From NCBI RefSeq assembly GCF_014805625.2, contig NW_023998493.1, forward strand, positions 1,784,082 to 1,848,081: a DNA stretch of 64,000 nucleotides. Direction: 5' to 3'. Below are positions 22,261-35,000 of the stretch, one piece after another. This stretch comes from Glossina fuscipes. Lineage: Eukaryota > Arthropoda > Insecta > Diptera > Glossinidae. The notes beneath the pieces are model-generated. The model saw only the letters and a list, made by a program, of their open reading frames with translations. It had not been told where the DNA came from and made no database searches. The first letter of the stretch is position 1. The number at the start of each line of letters is the position of its first letter. The position numbers were made by a program, and so were the translations under genes.

Positions 22261-24702
22261 CTAGCATGCGACTCCAGGAGTCCAAACTTTCTTATACCAA
22301 TTACGTAAGTGATAGATTGAAGCAGCTCCACCATCCCAGTGTTCAAAATCCATTTCCTCCTCTATAGTCCACGAATTCTCTTCGATATCATAACTTTCAA
22401 GAATTGACTCCTTACCAATAAACACGTAAATTCCATCTTCCATATTCAAAGCCTTATGCTCATGTCCTCCAACATTCAAATCTGACAATTTTTGCCATTT
22501 ATTAGAACGTGCCTCAAAACGTTGGCATTGCCTTTCTGCGTCATATCCCCCAATACAGTACAGCGAGTAACCACGCGAGGCGACATCAAACCATTCAATA
22601 CCGATTATGTTATTATTAAGATTACACCATTGAGCTTCGCGTGGGTCAAAACGGTTATGCAACATTTTTCCATTCCCGCCACATCCCAAGCTATAAATAC
22701 TATTTTCAATGACTGCCACGCCATTATTCGCGCCATATGGTGCAGGAGTATCTGGACAATTGTACCACTTGTCAGTTATAGGATCGTAGTTTTCGACAGT
22801 TGTATTATTATTTCCACCGACCGCGTAGATGAGGTCATTGCAAACACAAGCACCATAATAATGGCGATCGTTGTGCATAGAAGCAATGTGCGTCCACTGG
22901 TTAGTGATGGGATCATAACGTTCTGCTGTTCTTTTGTCACGTCCACCCATAGAATAAACAAAACCTTTGAAGAAAACTGTAGAATGGCTTATTCTATCCT
23001 CTTTCATAGATGAGATGGTGAACCCCTTGTCATTGTATACATCATACAGTTTACAGCTGCTGTGTTTTTCACCTATTTCCATGTCACTTTCTTCAGTGTT
23101 ATCGGCCGCAGTGTCATCTTCTTCATTATCACTATATTTACGATCACCATTATCAGCATTACTAAAGCCACCGGTAAATATCACGTGAAGCACGCCATAT
23201 CGCTTTTTGTTCTTTTTTGGAGATTCTAGATTGTTGGACGAATCTTCTCGTTTAATTTCTCCGTTTAGCACGAGTTCCTTACGCAGCTGATTGTTTTTGA
23301 CCAAAGGTTCAGCAAGAACGTGATTTTTCAAAAATTCAGTTTCAAGAAGAGGTAAACGGATGTGGCTCATTAGTTCTCCGAAATGAATTTGTCGCCCCTC
23401 TTGATTATACTTTACCCAGTTCAGTACGGCTTGATAAGCATTTTCTTCAAATTGTACATAGAGATCATCCGCTGTTATTATTGCCTTAAACTGGAAAGAA
23501 GAAAACTTGACTTTATTTAGAAATGTGTTATCTCGAGACTGCACTGGAGTAGCTATAATTTAATTGTTACAATTGCTACTATAGATCAGTTAGCACGATT
23601 GGCCACTTGTCTGCATACCTCCTCGAAGGTCAACGTTAACAACTCCTCACTATTAATTAAACGAGCAAAGTGTTTTAAAATGTAATTGTGACAATAGTCG
23701 AAAAGATTCTTATTGGAGTGTTTATCTGCAAAATTGTTACATTTTAAAGCTGAGTACGTCTAAAGGAACTGTTTAAACCTACCAGCAAAATCTCGCATAT
23801 TAAAGCAATTAGTTAGCTTCACTGCATCTTTCAAAAAACTTTCACATTTGCCCTTTATCCACTCCATTTGAAGAAAGTCTGATGCAAAAAAAAGGGCCGT
23901 AATGTTATCTTCGGTAATTGTAATCTCACCGCTATACAAATAGTCGACAATTGCTTTCATAACAGTCGGCTCAACATTAGTAAACGTTACTTTTCCTTCT
24001 GCTTTCTCCTTTAGATCGTCTGTAAAAGTTTAGAGATTTGCTTATAGATATTTCCTCATCTTAGTTTGTTATGAAAATGCTTACGTTGAAGCATGGCCGC
24101 GAAATAGGGGGAAGCAGTTGCAAGTACCTCTTTATGAACATATATACTTTCATCCCCAACTTCCAGAGTAAAATTGGACTGTTGCCAAGTGAAATAGTCT
24201 TACTTTAGATTTTACTTTCATTCGTTTTCGTGATTTCCATGCTTACCTCTTGACCCAGGCGCATTTTACTGAAGGCATCAAGCATAGCAGGCTCGTAACT
24301 TGCGTTGAAGTACGTTTTAGGAGAGATTTCTTCGCTTACGCTTTCATTATTTACAGACCTGAAAGCATAACACAAATATCTTGAAAATCGAAGTTGAGCA
24401 AAATGTATCAAAATTTAATAAGAAATCTATAAACTGAGACGAATACAAATATGCAATTAATTGGTTTACTGTTAAAATAGATTCTTGGCTCAAGTGACTC
24501 AAAAACAAAATGTGTTAAAAATTCAGGCTTTTACTAATAGAAACTCTATGAAGAAACATGAGCGCATATGTACAGAAAATTGGAACATTGCCAGGAATGA
24601 CAGAGACTCATCCGAAATTATTCGAATATTGGTAAACGCAATAATCAGTTGATCAATTTGTCTATTGTTTGAAAAAGAATTTAATTGTGGTTTTACTTAC
24701 AT
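22261..24702 (-). CDS. BTB-BACK-Kelch (Kelch-like) protein
   Basis: Six coding exons join to 593 residues: 24702-24701, 24358-24247, 24178-24085, 24019-23783, 23725-23619 and 23490-22261. The BTB domain covers about residues 40-150 (TLEVGDESIYVHKEVLATAS, SPYFAAML, KAIVDYLYSGEI, ASDFLQMEWI). BACK follows (NCFNMRDFA, DYCHNYILKHF, LLTLTFEEFKAIITADDL, VLNWVKYNQEGR). Kelch blades fill about 280-593 (FVYSMGGRDKRTAERYDPI, IYAVGGNNNTTVENYDPITD, LYCIGGYDAE). Such proteins are usually Cullin-3 ubiquitin-ligase adaptors that bind substrate through the Kelch propeller. The start codon is split: AT at 24702-24701 and G at 24358 across a 342-bp intron, giving MSVNNESVSEE. An acidic insert (about 305-326, EEDDTAADNTEESDMEIGE) sits in the first blade. 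The exact subfamily is not resolved. Confidence 0.88.
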
Positions 24703-25290
24703 ATCGAGGTAAAGGATATAATTAGGCCCAAGAGCTACTGTAAGTTTATTAAATTATTATTCGGTCGAACCACACATACGCTTCAGCTTAGATATGAGAC
24801 GTATATAGTTGTCAAACGTTCAGTTTGAACCAATTGTCATAACTCTGTCTAGCTTCGCTAGAGTTTGCAGCAGTTGCAGAAGTTTAGATCTTGAAACTAC
24901 ATACGAAAAAGATTAAAATATTTTGCTTTTTATTCGTTCGCTTTATATTTTATATGAGTAACACAATTCTACTTTCCTTTACTTGCGTTAAAGAAATATT
25001 CCGCTTTGCTGAACAATTTTCCAAGCAGGCAGATTAAACTAATAAATTTTCCTTACTATTCAATAAGTTAGCGGGCTGACTAAGTGAGGCGTCATTTGCA
25101 TTTTCGCGTTAAAAACTCCCGTGTGGTAAATAAAATGAGCAACCGCCCTGCCATACTGTTTTATTGTAAGCAAAAACATGTGAGATGGTTTTCGAACGAA
25201 AAATAAAGAAATCATCGCAGACATTGCAATCAGAAATGATTGCGCTACATACCAGTTCCTCTCAAAGATAATCTCTGAATAAAGAATTTC
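24703..25290. promoter_or_regulatory. 5' UTR and upstream region of the Kelch gene
   Basis: The first exon ends at 24701 with a strong donor (GTAAGTAA), so its 5' UTR extends upward from 24703 by an unknown distance. A TATATA-like box on the minus strand near 24805 (ACTATATACG) is a possible core promoter. No gene is visible in the rest. Confidence 0.35.
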
Positions 25291-25299
25291 TTTTCAACT

Positions 25300-25450
25300 C
25301 CTGTGAAATTAAATTCCTAAATTGCCTTCTAACAGGTCACAAGTGTAGTAAAGCTTATCTCCATATGATTAAGTCCGCATCTAGAGGTCTTTGTAACGCG
25401 TGTAACTTAAGAGAATCCGCAGAGCACTTAATCATCAACTGTCAATAAAA
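25300..25450 (+). mobile_element. Non-LTR retrotransposon C-terminal fragment
   Basis: The frame reads CLLTGHKCSKAYLHMIKSA, then LCNACNLRESAEHLIINCQ and a stop. LTGH followed by CxxC and ExxEHLIxxC is the zinc-binding C-terminal end of many insect non-LTR polyproteins. The rest of the element is not readable. Confidence 0.6.
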
Positions 25451-25849
25451 CACCAGTAACGGGAATCGTTTCAATTTTTTCCTATCTCATTATCTCCTTT
25501 GCGGGTTCAGAAACCATCTTTTGAGCAATGAATGAAGGGTTATTCAAAGAGCTGACTTCCTCTATTAAACGAACCGGTATCAACATCTCATATCATCTCT
25601 GTGTTCAATGCAAAAGATTACCGTCCATCGTCAATTAATTTCTTTAATTTTCTGGTTTTCATCACATGGCAACCACAATCAATGATTGATGCGAAATCAC
25701 TCGCTTTTTTTATAATTCTTGTGTTCTACACGCGCTACTTACAGCGTTATTGCCCAACGTATAAAATATCCATCATCTGGTCGAAAAACTGCAATCACGA
25801 AGCACACCATATAATTTAACCAACAAAAAGAATGAATTATGACTTATAA

Positions 25850-26330
25850 AATATTTATTGGATGATGATGGTATGCAAAATCTCTCACTTTTATTTAAAA
25901 TAATTGTTTCAACTGTACGCAAAATCGTTTACGAAGCATACGAATTCATATGGAAAGAACGAATGTGCAGGATGAGAATAATTCAGGGTTTTAATAACAT
26001 GTGGGGCTTAGCTTATAGGGTTGGCGCGAACACGTTACTACTGTTTGTTGCCATAAGACTGGATCTCTCTTGTAATTGTCCAGGTAAGTGTTTATGTTAA
26101 CAAATAAGTAAATAATTTTTATAGAATTGCTCAACAGATCATTTTTCTATAATATCTGTAGTGCAAACTTTACTTTCACGGCTGTAGATGTCGCAGCTTG
26201 TGGTTCTCAAAGCGCTGGAGGCGTTTGGAGGATTTCCGCTGTTGGGCGGCGGCTATTTAGTAACAAATTCGACATTCCCTTAACAAACGCTACAACGAAA
26301 CTCAAATGTAATGTTTCTACACTTCGAAAG
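25850..26330 (+). pseudogene. PIF/Harbinger transposase remnant
   Basis: The first part (LSLLFKIIVSTVRKIVYEAY, then FIWKE) matches the segment before the DDE nuclease of Harbinger transposases. The second reads FTFTAVDVAACGSQSAGGVW then RISAVGRRLFSNKFDIPL, the decayed second catalytic-Asp block (normally VDVGAYGSQSDGG). Between them the expected GAIDGKH block is degraded to GANTLLL. A GTAAGT and a TATAG make the two frames look like spliced exons, but the gap is only 41 bp, so this is a dead transposase. Confidence 0.7.
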
Positions 26331-28145
26331 CTTTTTGTGTACAAATTGATCCATAATTTAGAAATCTAATAAAACAATTTGATGAATTTATTTTAACCTT
26401 AAAATACAAGGCCTTTATTGTGAGTTTTTTATTTTTTACCAAATAATGCGGTATATACTTAAAATAAAAATGCATTAGTCGCAAAAACATAAGATTTGTC
26501 AATCCTCAAAAAGTTTTGTAAATAGTCGAAAAAATTGAAGTCCTAACTCGAAAATAAGAACAAGACCTCACTGTGTCAACGCCCATAGACTTCAAAGTAA
26601 CTGCACGGAAATTTAATCACTTTAAACAAAGACAACTGTGATTTTTTGCATAATTTTAACTAAAAGCCCAGAAATACCCGAAATCCCTGTTAACATACAA
26701 GCCTTGTTTGATGTGTATTTATTGTTTACGATATCGAGAAAAGTCGTTCGTAACTTTCTATTTTGGGTTGATTATGTATGATGTTGACTCCTAAAATCAG
26801 TTGTAAAACTGCTATAATGTAACATATTCATAAGAAACGTAAAATATTCTTACGAAAAGCACCTATCCACATAAAAACATTACTTAATTTCATTAGCAAC
26901 AAACTTTCCCACAATGTTGGGGAAAGCATCAAAACCAAACAATGATTTTCGATGTTTTACTCGTTGACGCAACAAAATATTATTATTACTATAATTTATT
27001 TATCCCCAAAAAATAAAGGGATAAAAGTAAGATAAGCGCTAGTAACTAACACTTTTGGATCTATTCTACACAAAGTACTATATGCTTAGCCTTTTCGTTT
27101 TAACAAAGTTGCATACATTTTTAACATTATGTTCGGTTGCTACTTTCAACATTTCCATACAATCAATCATAAATCAAAAGGATGTTGTGAAGAAATTGGG
27201 AAAAAGACTTCTGGAGAGGATTAACAGTGAAATTTAGGGTTTAGCAAAAACTACATAGATAACCAATTTGCTTAAAAATGTCCAACGGGAGATGCAACGA
27301 ACAGAATCAAATCGAAACAGGTACCGAAACAAATTATGCTACGCAGGCTCCTTATCAATAGATCAAGTATGGATTTCATTTTTACTTACTTGCTTGATTA
27401 GATTTAAAGAGAACAGTTCGGTTGCCCAACAATTGACTTCGAGGGGCTGCTACCAAAACCAGGCAGCCTGTTTCAACGAGATTTTGTATCGAGGATATTA
27501 ATAAAACGTTGGAAATGCAAGTATGTTACATTTCCATGGAGTAATTGAAGAAAATATTAGTACTAACGACAAGATTATTGCTAAAACTACATAGGCTGTT
27601 AAGTTTGTTTCTTTATAACATATTCGGTGAAAGTAATCGCAATTATTTTATTTGCTATCTTTAGCATTAGCAAAATAATCGTTATAAGGCATGAAAAGTT
27701 GCAAGATTTTTTAGTAGCTTTTATTTATAAGAAAGGACCCTTAAACATTTAAATCCAATTATTTTCTACTGGTCTAATTTTCGAGATAGCTATGACGTAT
27801 ACCTATTCATACCAAAATGAGTAATTTTCACTGATGATAGTCTTATCGAATTGCCACAGTTGACAAAACACAGACAAGAAGGTGAAATTTGACACAAATA
27901 TTTGTTGATAGATTAAAGACTCAAGAATTTGAGACAGTCTATAACTTGCAATTCCGTGACGACATGTCCGAAATCCTGCTACCCAATTGCTCGATTCAAA
28001 AATGGTCCTGATCGGTTTGCATTTAAATAAATGACCAGTCAAATTGTACCATTTTCAAAGAAATACACGCATGCAAAACGTCGGTTTTTGTAGCCCTAAA
28101 TGAAAATAGGGTTATAGTTTGAAAAGTAAAAATAAGGAAATCAAT
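26331..28145. other. Intergenic region, no identifiable gene
   Basis: AT-rich. A frame at 27268-27501 (RGCYQNQAACFNEILYRG) and another at 27055-27237 could not be assigned. No family A repeat seen. Confidence 0.5.
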
Positions 28146-28149
28146 AAAA

Positions 28150-28965
28150 ATACAACTAATCAATGTGTTTTTGGGGTTTGCATGGATATGGATGGTCAGC
28201 GGATTGGTGAAAATGATAAAGTAATATGAAGGATCAATGCACGCAACGATTAAATTCGACGATTTTGACCTTTCTCTACATCAAAGAGCCGTCTTCCATA
28301 TACCAGTACTATCGACTTATTCAGTGTATATAGACGCTACTCATAGGAAGCTCAACAATGTATTTTCGAGGTTCATAACTTTTGTTGGTTGACGATCCCA
28401 AATGCAAAAAGTCATAGGTTAGTCCAAGGGAACCATCCTCATTGACACCGAAGCGAAATATTCATGGCCAAAAGATTTCGTTATGCATATGATGGGACTA
28501 GCAAGGTGTACGAGCTGTTAAACCAGTTGAAACTGTTGCTGCAGATGTCAACCGACATCAATTGAACAAATTGAACGATGTATTGTTGCAAAAAAAAAAA
28601 AAAAAACCAGCAATAGCGGTTAACAGATGCAAAATCATCCTCTTGCGTTCGTTGTTGCAATTGTTGTCAAGGAAACACTGTTGCAGCTCGAGCGGGAAGT
28701 TCTGCCACACCCAGCATACTCGCCAACCTCCTGACTACCACTTGTTCAGATCAACGCAGCATGGCTCGACTGATACGCGGTTCCACAAATTGAAGAAGTG
28801 CGAAAATGGGTCGATGGATCATGCCAAACCAATACAACTTCTTTAGATGCGGTACCGCTATTTTGCCAGCAAGATGGGAAAAAGTTGTAAAAAATTTGAT
28901 TAATTTATATTAGACCATTTTGCCCAATAAATGCCCTTTTTAAATGAAAATCAAAATACATGTAA
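28150..28965 (+). mobile_element. mariner element, deleted copy
   Basis: Coding remnants from 28562 on follow a mariner transposase: LNDVLLQK, a poly-A expansion at about 28591-28606, PAIAVNRCKIILL, LLQLL, then DYHLFRSTQHG. Upstream, CTTATTCAGTGTA and the AAACCAAGCGAAATATTCATG-like stretch are frameshifted pieces of the central domain; the N-terminal half is deleted. The leader TTCGACGATTTTGACCTTTC recurs in the 58.3 kb copy, so the two belong to one family. Confidence 0.75.
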
Positions 28966-28974
28966 GCACGTAAT

Positions 28975-29700
28975 ATAAAAAATTAAGAAAATTATATTCG
29001 GCTTGGAAAGGATCTTGTATATCGAACGGCACTGATTGCTCACTAAATGGTCGTCTACTCCCATCTGGGGATAAAGAATCTGAACAGTGTGCAATTATCT
29101 GTCCACTGTCACTTAAAAATAGCGATTAAAAAAGCATGAAGAGCTAACCCAACTAAACTTCCATATTTTATAATAATCAGTGGTCGTGTTCAATTTGTCT
29201 TATTAAAGACAATCTGTGTGTTCAATCGTACAATGGATTTTTGAGTATTTTGTTTTACTTACCTTATGACTAATAAGTGGGAGACCTGAGAAAAGTGAAA
29301 AAAATAAATGAAAATTTGACCACTTACAACTTTGTGTGAGCGAATTTTCTTCCATTTTGAACATGAGGGTGGGGTCTTTCATAAACTGAAACTTAGAAAA
29401 ATTCGCCAATTTATAAGCATTTATCAAAAGCTTTAGTTTACGCTTTGCTAACCTTCGACCCATTTTCAATACCAACCTGTGTGCAAGAACTTCCAATGTT
29501 GTTGCCAAATTCAAAATCGATATGTTAATTTTTGGGACCAGGAGAGCACCAGCAACACACAGACGGATATATAAGGTCGAACAGAATCATAATTTGGAAC
29601 TAATCACAACTATGTGTACTTAATAGGATTTCTAAAGCAGTATGTTGGGTGTTTGGAGATGACAATCCTTTCTTCGGCGGTGGGTACAAAAATAATAAGA
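28975..29700 (-). repeat. Dispersed repeat family A, inverted copy
   Basis: Runs from AAAATTATATTCGGCTTGG to TCGGCGGTGGGTACAAAAAT, with the complement of the GTGCAAGAACTTCCAATGTT phrase near 29480-29500. The 103-codon minus frame inside it is repeat sequence, not a gene. Confidence 0.7.
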
Positions 29701-31101
29701 GGAAAATTAAAAAAACAAGGATATAAGAATTTTTTCTGAAAAAACCTTTTGCTAACTTTCATAGTTGTAAAAGTGAAAGAATGACTTGTTTACGGATTTA
29801 AATTTTATGCGTAAAGATTTTGAACTTGCTATCCTAACAAAGATTGATTTTTTCTACGATTTTTATTTGACAAAGTCGTTTTTGTAAAATCTATCTTCGA
29901 TCAAACATTAAAGGAAATGGTGTCCATTTTTCAGAGAATATCAATATCGTAGTTTTAATTTTTAATTTGAACGAATTTTTAGCTGTTCTATATATATTTT
30001 GTTGGAATCGCATAAAAGTTGTGCATTAGAGTTGTGCATTAGAGTTGAGACACTCAACACAGAGGCAGAAAATTCTACTTTGAAAAGATTGACTATATTT
30101 TGTAATTTTTTTTTAGATGACCACTCGGTCAGGAGATTTTTAGTGCACGTCTAAACACGCTGACCATTAGGAACGTTTATAGATTGCTAGGCGGTAGAAG
30201 GAATGAGCTAAGTTTTTCTTTATATAGGGAGTTCGTATTTTCGTTTATGATCCACAACAGTTACATTTGCTGCGTGGGGGTGGGTCGAAAGTTGAATAGA
30301 CAAATTTTAAAGTTTTATCTGTGGCTATCAACGAACATCTTTCAAGTTCCTATAGAAATTTTTGCGACACTGAGTATTTCGACAATACACGACTGAGTTA
30401 CAGGGCTAAATCAGACCATAACGTTACACTGATCAACGCTAAGTACAATCTATGAAGTCTGGAATAGCACATAAAAGGATAAATCTAATACACTGTATTC
30501 TTCGCGGGTAGGCACATAGTTTAGCAATTACTTATCTCTTGATTAAAAATATATTACCAAGTATACTTAACTGATTTGTGTCAATTTTCATATTCACGAG
30601 CATTCGACAACGAATAGGAACCGATAGTCCAAAAAGCGACGCTAAGAAGTTTACGCTTCCAAAACATTTTTAAGCTTTTGCGCAAAATTTTGTTATAACC
30701 AATAGACCAAATCTAATACACAGCCCTTATTTGATGATGCTTTCGATGAACCCAAATCAATTAATTCTGTTATGCCCAAGTCAGGTATGTCTGTTCCATT
30801 TGCTTTGATTCAGCAATAGAAGTTAACTCAGCTTATTGTTCTTTACTATCAAAACAATCGCAAAATGAGTAGCCTGAATTTAATCGGTTTAATCGGGTAC
30901 ATAAAAAGTTTTATGTGTTTAGTACTAAGCAGTAAAATTTATCAACCCTAATATTGATCAAACGGCCTAAAAAGTTGTTGTAAGTGATTTAACTGTTTTT
31001 GATATTCAAACAAAAATCGACAAGACGATTTTATTTTTAATTCAATTTATTTTGTCAGAGCTTACTTTTAATTTGATTTCTTAAAAAACAAAAAGAAAGA
31101 C
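29701..31101. other. Upstream region of DNALI1, no other gene seen
   Basis: AT-rich. Contains a short direct repeat GTTGTGCATTAGA at about 30018-30045. The DNALI1 5' UTR and promoter must lie at its right end, but I see no clear core-promoter motif. Confidence 0.5.
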
Positions 31102-31979
31102 ATGGAGAATGCCGAAGCAACTGTCGGTCAATTTCAAACGCTGGTGCGATATAATAATCCAGTATTGGTGGTTAAGCACCCGGATAAAAAAACCGCTCCT
31201 ACTGAATTAGTAAGAAACTTAAAATTCTCATGGTAGTAGTAGGAATATATAACCTAGTGTTTATTTTATTGTTATCCACGTACAGGAATTGAAACGACCG
31301 CAAACTGCCGGGGCCTTATTGGACACTAAAAAGGAAACTGAGGAGATTTTAAATTCAATTTTGCCTCCACGTTGCTGGGAGGAAGATGGTCAATTATGGC
31401 AGCAAACGGTATCGAGCACTCCGGCCACTCGTCAAGATGTAATAAATTTACAAGAAATGTTAGATACTCGCTTACAGCAAACGCAGGCAAGAGAGACTGG
31501 CATTTGCCCCATTCGCAGAGAACTTTATTTGCAGTGTTTTGGTATGTGGGATATTTTAGACGAAAATTCCCTTTTATCTTATATAGCAAAATATTTTAGA
31601 TGAAATTATACGTCAAGTAACGATTAATTGTTCCGAACGTGGTTTACTTTTGCTGCGCATACGCGACGAAATTGCAATGTCCATGGAAGCGTACGAAACT
31701 TTGTATTGCAGCTCTGTAGCTTTTGGTATGCGGAAAGCATTACAAGCTCACGAAGAAAAGGAAATGTTAAGAGAACGCGTGAAAATACTAGAAGTAGATA
31801 AGGAAAGTCTAGAAGACATTATTAACGACATGAAAATTAAAACCGAACAAACTGATCGTCGTAATGCCGAACTAAGAGCTGCCGAAGAGAAAAAGTATCA
31901 AGAAGAAATTGCCTTTTTGAAAAAGACCAACACTCAACTCAAAGCTCAATTAGAAGGCATTACTGCCCCGAAGAAATAA
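31102..31979 (+). CDS. DNALI1: Axonemal inner-arm dynein light chain (p28/DNALI1)
   Basis: Three exons (31102-31209, 31286-31541, 31600-31979) join in phase to 247 residues, the usual family size. The N-terminal part carries LVRYNNPVLVVKHPD and ILNSILPPRCWEEDGQLW; the middle LYLQCFDEIIRQVTINCSER and GLLLLRIRDEIAMSMEAY; the C-terminal 90 residues are a long coiled coil. This protein is the light chain of single-headed inner-arm dyneins and works in motile cilia and sperm flagella, so testis and chordotonal expression is expected. Introns are 76 and 58 bp with clean GT-AG ends. It converges on aquarius: the two stop codons are 60 bp apart. From memory the Drosophila orthologue is CG6971. Confidence 0.95.
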
Positions 31980-32038
31980 TTACTCAATGGAAAATATTTA
32001 GTTTTTAATTATCTCTTTGTTTATATTATAGCAAATGC

Positions 32039-32044
32039 TTTATT
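32039..32044 (-). terminator. Polyadenylation signal overlapping the aquarius stop codon
   Basis: The last codons read GAA TAA AGC on the minus strand, so AATAAA (32044-32039) contains the TAA stop (32042-32040). Cleavage 15-30 bases on would fall inside the 60-bp gap between aquarius and DNALI1. Confidence 0.5.
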
Positions 32045-35000
32045 CCATGATATTTGTGTTAACATCTTTTGACTCCCTTTCGTGCATTTCCTCGTCGTCA
32101 ATGGATATTTCGTTAATAATTGTACTACGTTTGAAAGGTTTTGCTGACGTTTTTGATGGCTCCTCAATTTTCTTACCATTGTCTGTATTTTTGCGCGGCC
32201 TTTCTCTATTGGTTTCTGTTCCCATATCGAAGTTTTCAGTCATCGTCTTTGATGTAACTTCTATGGGCAAATTAACATTTTCTTCACCCTGCAATTCAAT
32301 TGTCATTGGCAGCTGATCTTTTATGGTTTCCATTTGGGTAGTATATAGTTCAAAGACGTATTCAGCCATTTGGGTCATGTTATCAACTATCTTCACGGGG
32401 TCTGCGGGATTATCATCTGTTAGCCGTTCGGTGGGGTAACGTTCACTTTCAATTAAATGAAGCTTCTGAGGGCGTTTTGTTAGCTGGGAAAATTAATTTA
32501 ATTAATAATTATTTATTTAATTGTTTCTTTTAATTACCAGTTTAAATGTTTTTTGCAATTCGAAGCAATTTCTAAATAGATTCATTCTGCCAAATATATA
32601 AAGACCTAAGCGGGCACGGCTAGTTGCAACAACCAAACGTCTAACATCTCGTAAGTGGCCTACAGCTTTTGTGCGTACTAACGAAATAAGAATGTAGTCA
32701 TTCTGCTGACCCTGATACTTATCCACTGTGGTTATTTTCTGCGGCCAACCAATTATGGCGTTGTTACCACAGCGAGCATTAATAACATCACGTATCAAAT
32801 GCTTTTGGCCATTGTAAGTAGTTAAAATTGATATCTTCTCGGCTGGATAACCTTTTAAACGCATATACATGTATACGGCTACTATGTATTCGGCTTCGGC
32901 TAAATTCTAAAATCAAAATTTTACGTTTTTTATTGCTTTAGCTAGTTAAAGATGAGAATTCACCTGATAGAAGAAAGGATTCGGTTCAGATTCTCCTACT
33001 CCATTAAAGTCATCCACATTAATAAATTGATAATCGTAAAGAAAACCAGCATTGGCACGCTGATATTCTTTATCAATGCGAATATGTTCGAGATCATCGA
33101 GTTTCTTATAACGCCATCTATACAGAGAGCAAATGCTTGAGCGAGCACGTCCCTGACCATCCAGATCGACAGTAGGCACACCCAGGCGTACCAGTCTTGT
33201 GAATAGACTTTGTTCCATGTTGGAGTATTTCTGAAAGGCCATATTTTTAACCACAGGTGGCAATTGATGGTGATCTCCAATCATAATCCAACGTTTAAGT
33301 CGGTTGAAGCCATCTAAAGGATTTTGCAACAATAATGGTATAAAAGTTTCAATCTCTAAAATTTGAGCAGCCTCTTCCATGAGAATGTTGTCATAGCGAA
33401 AACCTAAATTAACCAACTCTTTGCGTTTGAGAGCAGCATGGGTGCAAGTCATTGCTATTACCTTTGCTTCTTTTACTAGCAAATACTTTGAGCGATCTAA
33501 GCCCGTACGCAATAACTCGAAGGCTCGAAATTCTTCAAGCTCGGCGAAAATATGCGAAATGTAGCGAAAACATGATTTGGCTATGTCCATGTAATCGTTA
33601 AAATTATTTCCACTAAACAAAGGTTGAGGAGCAGCTGCAAAGAATTTGGTAAATGGAAACCTGGTTTCAAATATCTCGCGCCACGAAGAACTATCATTTA
33701 CTTTTGTCGCGTTAACTTCAAGTTGGAATTTTTCCCAGCGAGACATTATGTTACTTAAGAAGAAATAGCCGGCTGTTTCACAAGTATAGGCATTGTCACC
33801 CAAAACGCCCAAGGACTCTTGCAATTTTTGGGCTTGATTCAATAGGTCAATACGTTTGGCCAATACGTAGTTAACGCGCCCATATCTACTGAAGTCCTTT
33901 TCGGTTTCTAATGATTCTTCCCCATGACCTAAACGTAACAGGTGGCGTTCATCGATGTCCAAGCACATGATTTTTTCAAAAAGTTGATTTAGTGCTTGAT
34001 TGGAATGAGTGACTATTAAAGTGCGTTGATTTGGATGATTGTGATACAGATTGGATATGATTTGCACGGCCACATCAGTTTTACCAGTACCAGGTGGTCC
34101 GACAACTACTGTCAAACCAGGTTGCATGCCGGCACGTATAGCTTCAATTTGAGTTGCGGTGAAATTAATTGAATTTCTAGGAATTGTAAATACAAATGTA
34201 AATCATTTAAGCTTGCAAAGCCGATAGCGCGACTTACTGTTTGGGTTTATTGCCTATATAAGGGCCACGGGTTTCAAATTGGTATGGCATAACCGAAATA
34301 GTGCTTATCGGCGACGTAATGGATTCCTCGCGGTCTTCTCCTTCTCCTTCCGGTGGTGATGCGTTATTCTTAAATACTAGACGAAAGGGTGGATTTCGCT
34401 GAACTTCCGGCCTATCACATTCGATTTCGCAGTTTGGAAAACTTTTGCTCAAATGTTCATACGATAAAAAAGTATCGTTGAAATCTAAATTTGACTCCTG
34501 CAAAATTTTATGTTATGTATTAAGACAACCTTTGCTGAAGTAGTTATGCGCTCCTTACTTGATTGGGCATTTTAGAGTAATGAGCGGCGCTGGGATCTCC
34601 ATATCCTAAAAGTATGTCATGTAACCATCCCGGCACAACGCATTCGGTATTCATGAGATGTCTTATAGTCTCCAGAACAGCTTTAAAATTGTTTTCCTTG
34701 GGTTTCCTTCTCATTATTATATTAAAATTTTCATACACATCCTCTGCTCCCTAATCGAATTCAAAAGAAATAATAATTACTATCGGAAGTTAATATCAAC
34801 CAAACCTCTTGCAAGGCGTCCATGTCCAAACGATATTGATTGCAGTCCAACCACACCCTATATGTTCGCTGTTCTCCTGGCAGTTGAGGACGGGGTTCTG
34901 GTCCATCTTCTATTACGCGGCCATTAGCATCAAGCATACCTTCTACTTCGCAGCCACGCACGCAAACCAAACCCACTTGTGGTATAAATGGTTCGTGAGG

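Noticed and set aside
25858..26369. A two-exon gene with a perfect GTAAGT donor
   Set aside because: The intron would be 41 bp, and both halves align in order with a PIF/Harbinger transposase.
28562..28846. 94-codon frame with DYHLFRSTQHG
   Set aside because: It is the C-terminal half of a deleted mariner transposase.
29203..29514. 103-codon minus frame
   Set aside because: Lies inside a family A repeat; the same frame is broken in other copies.
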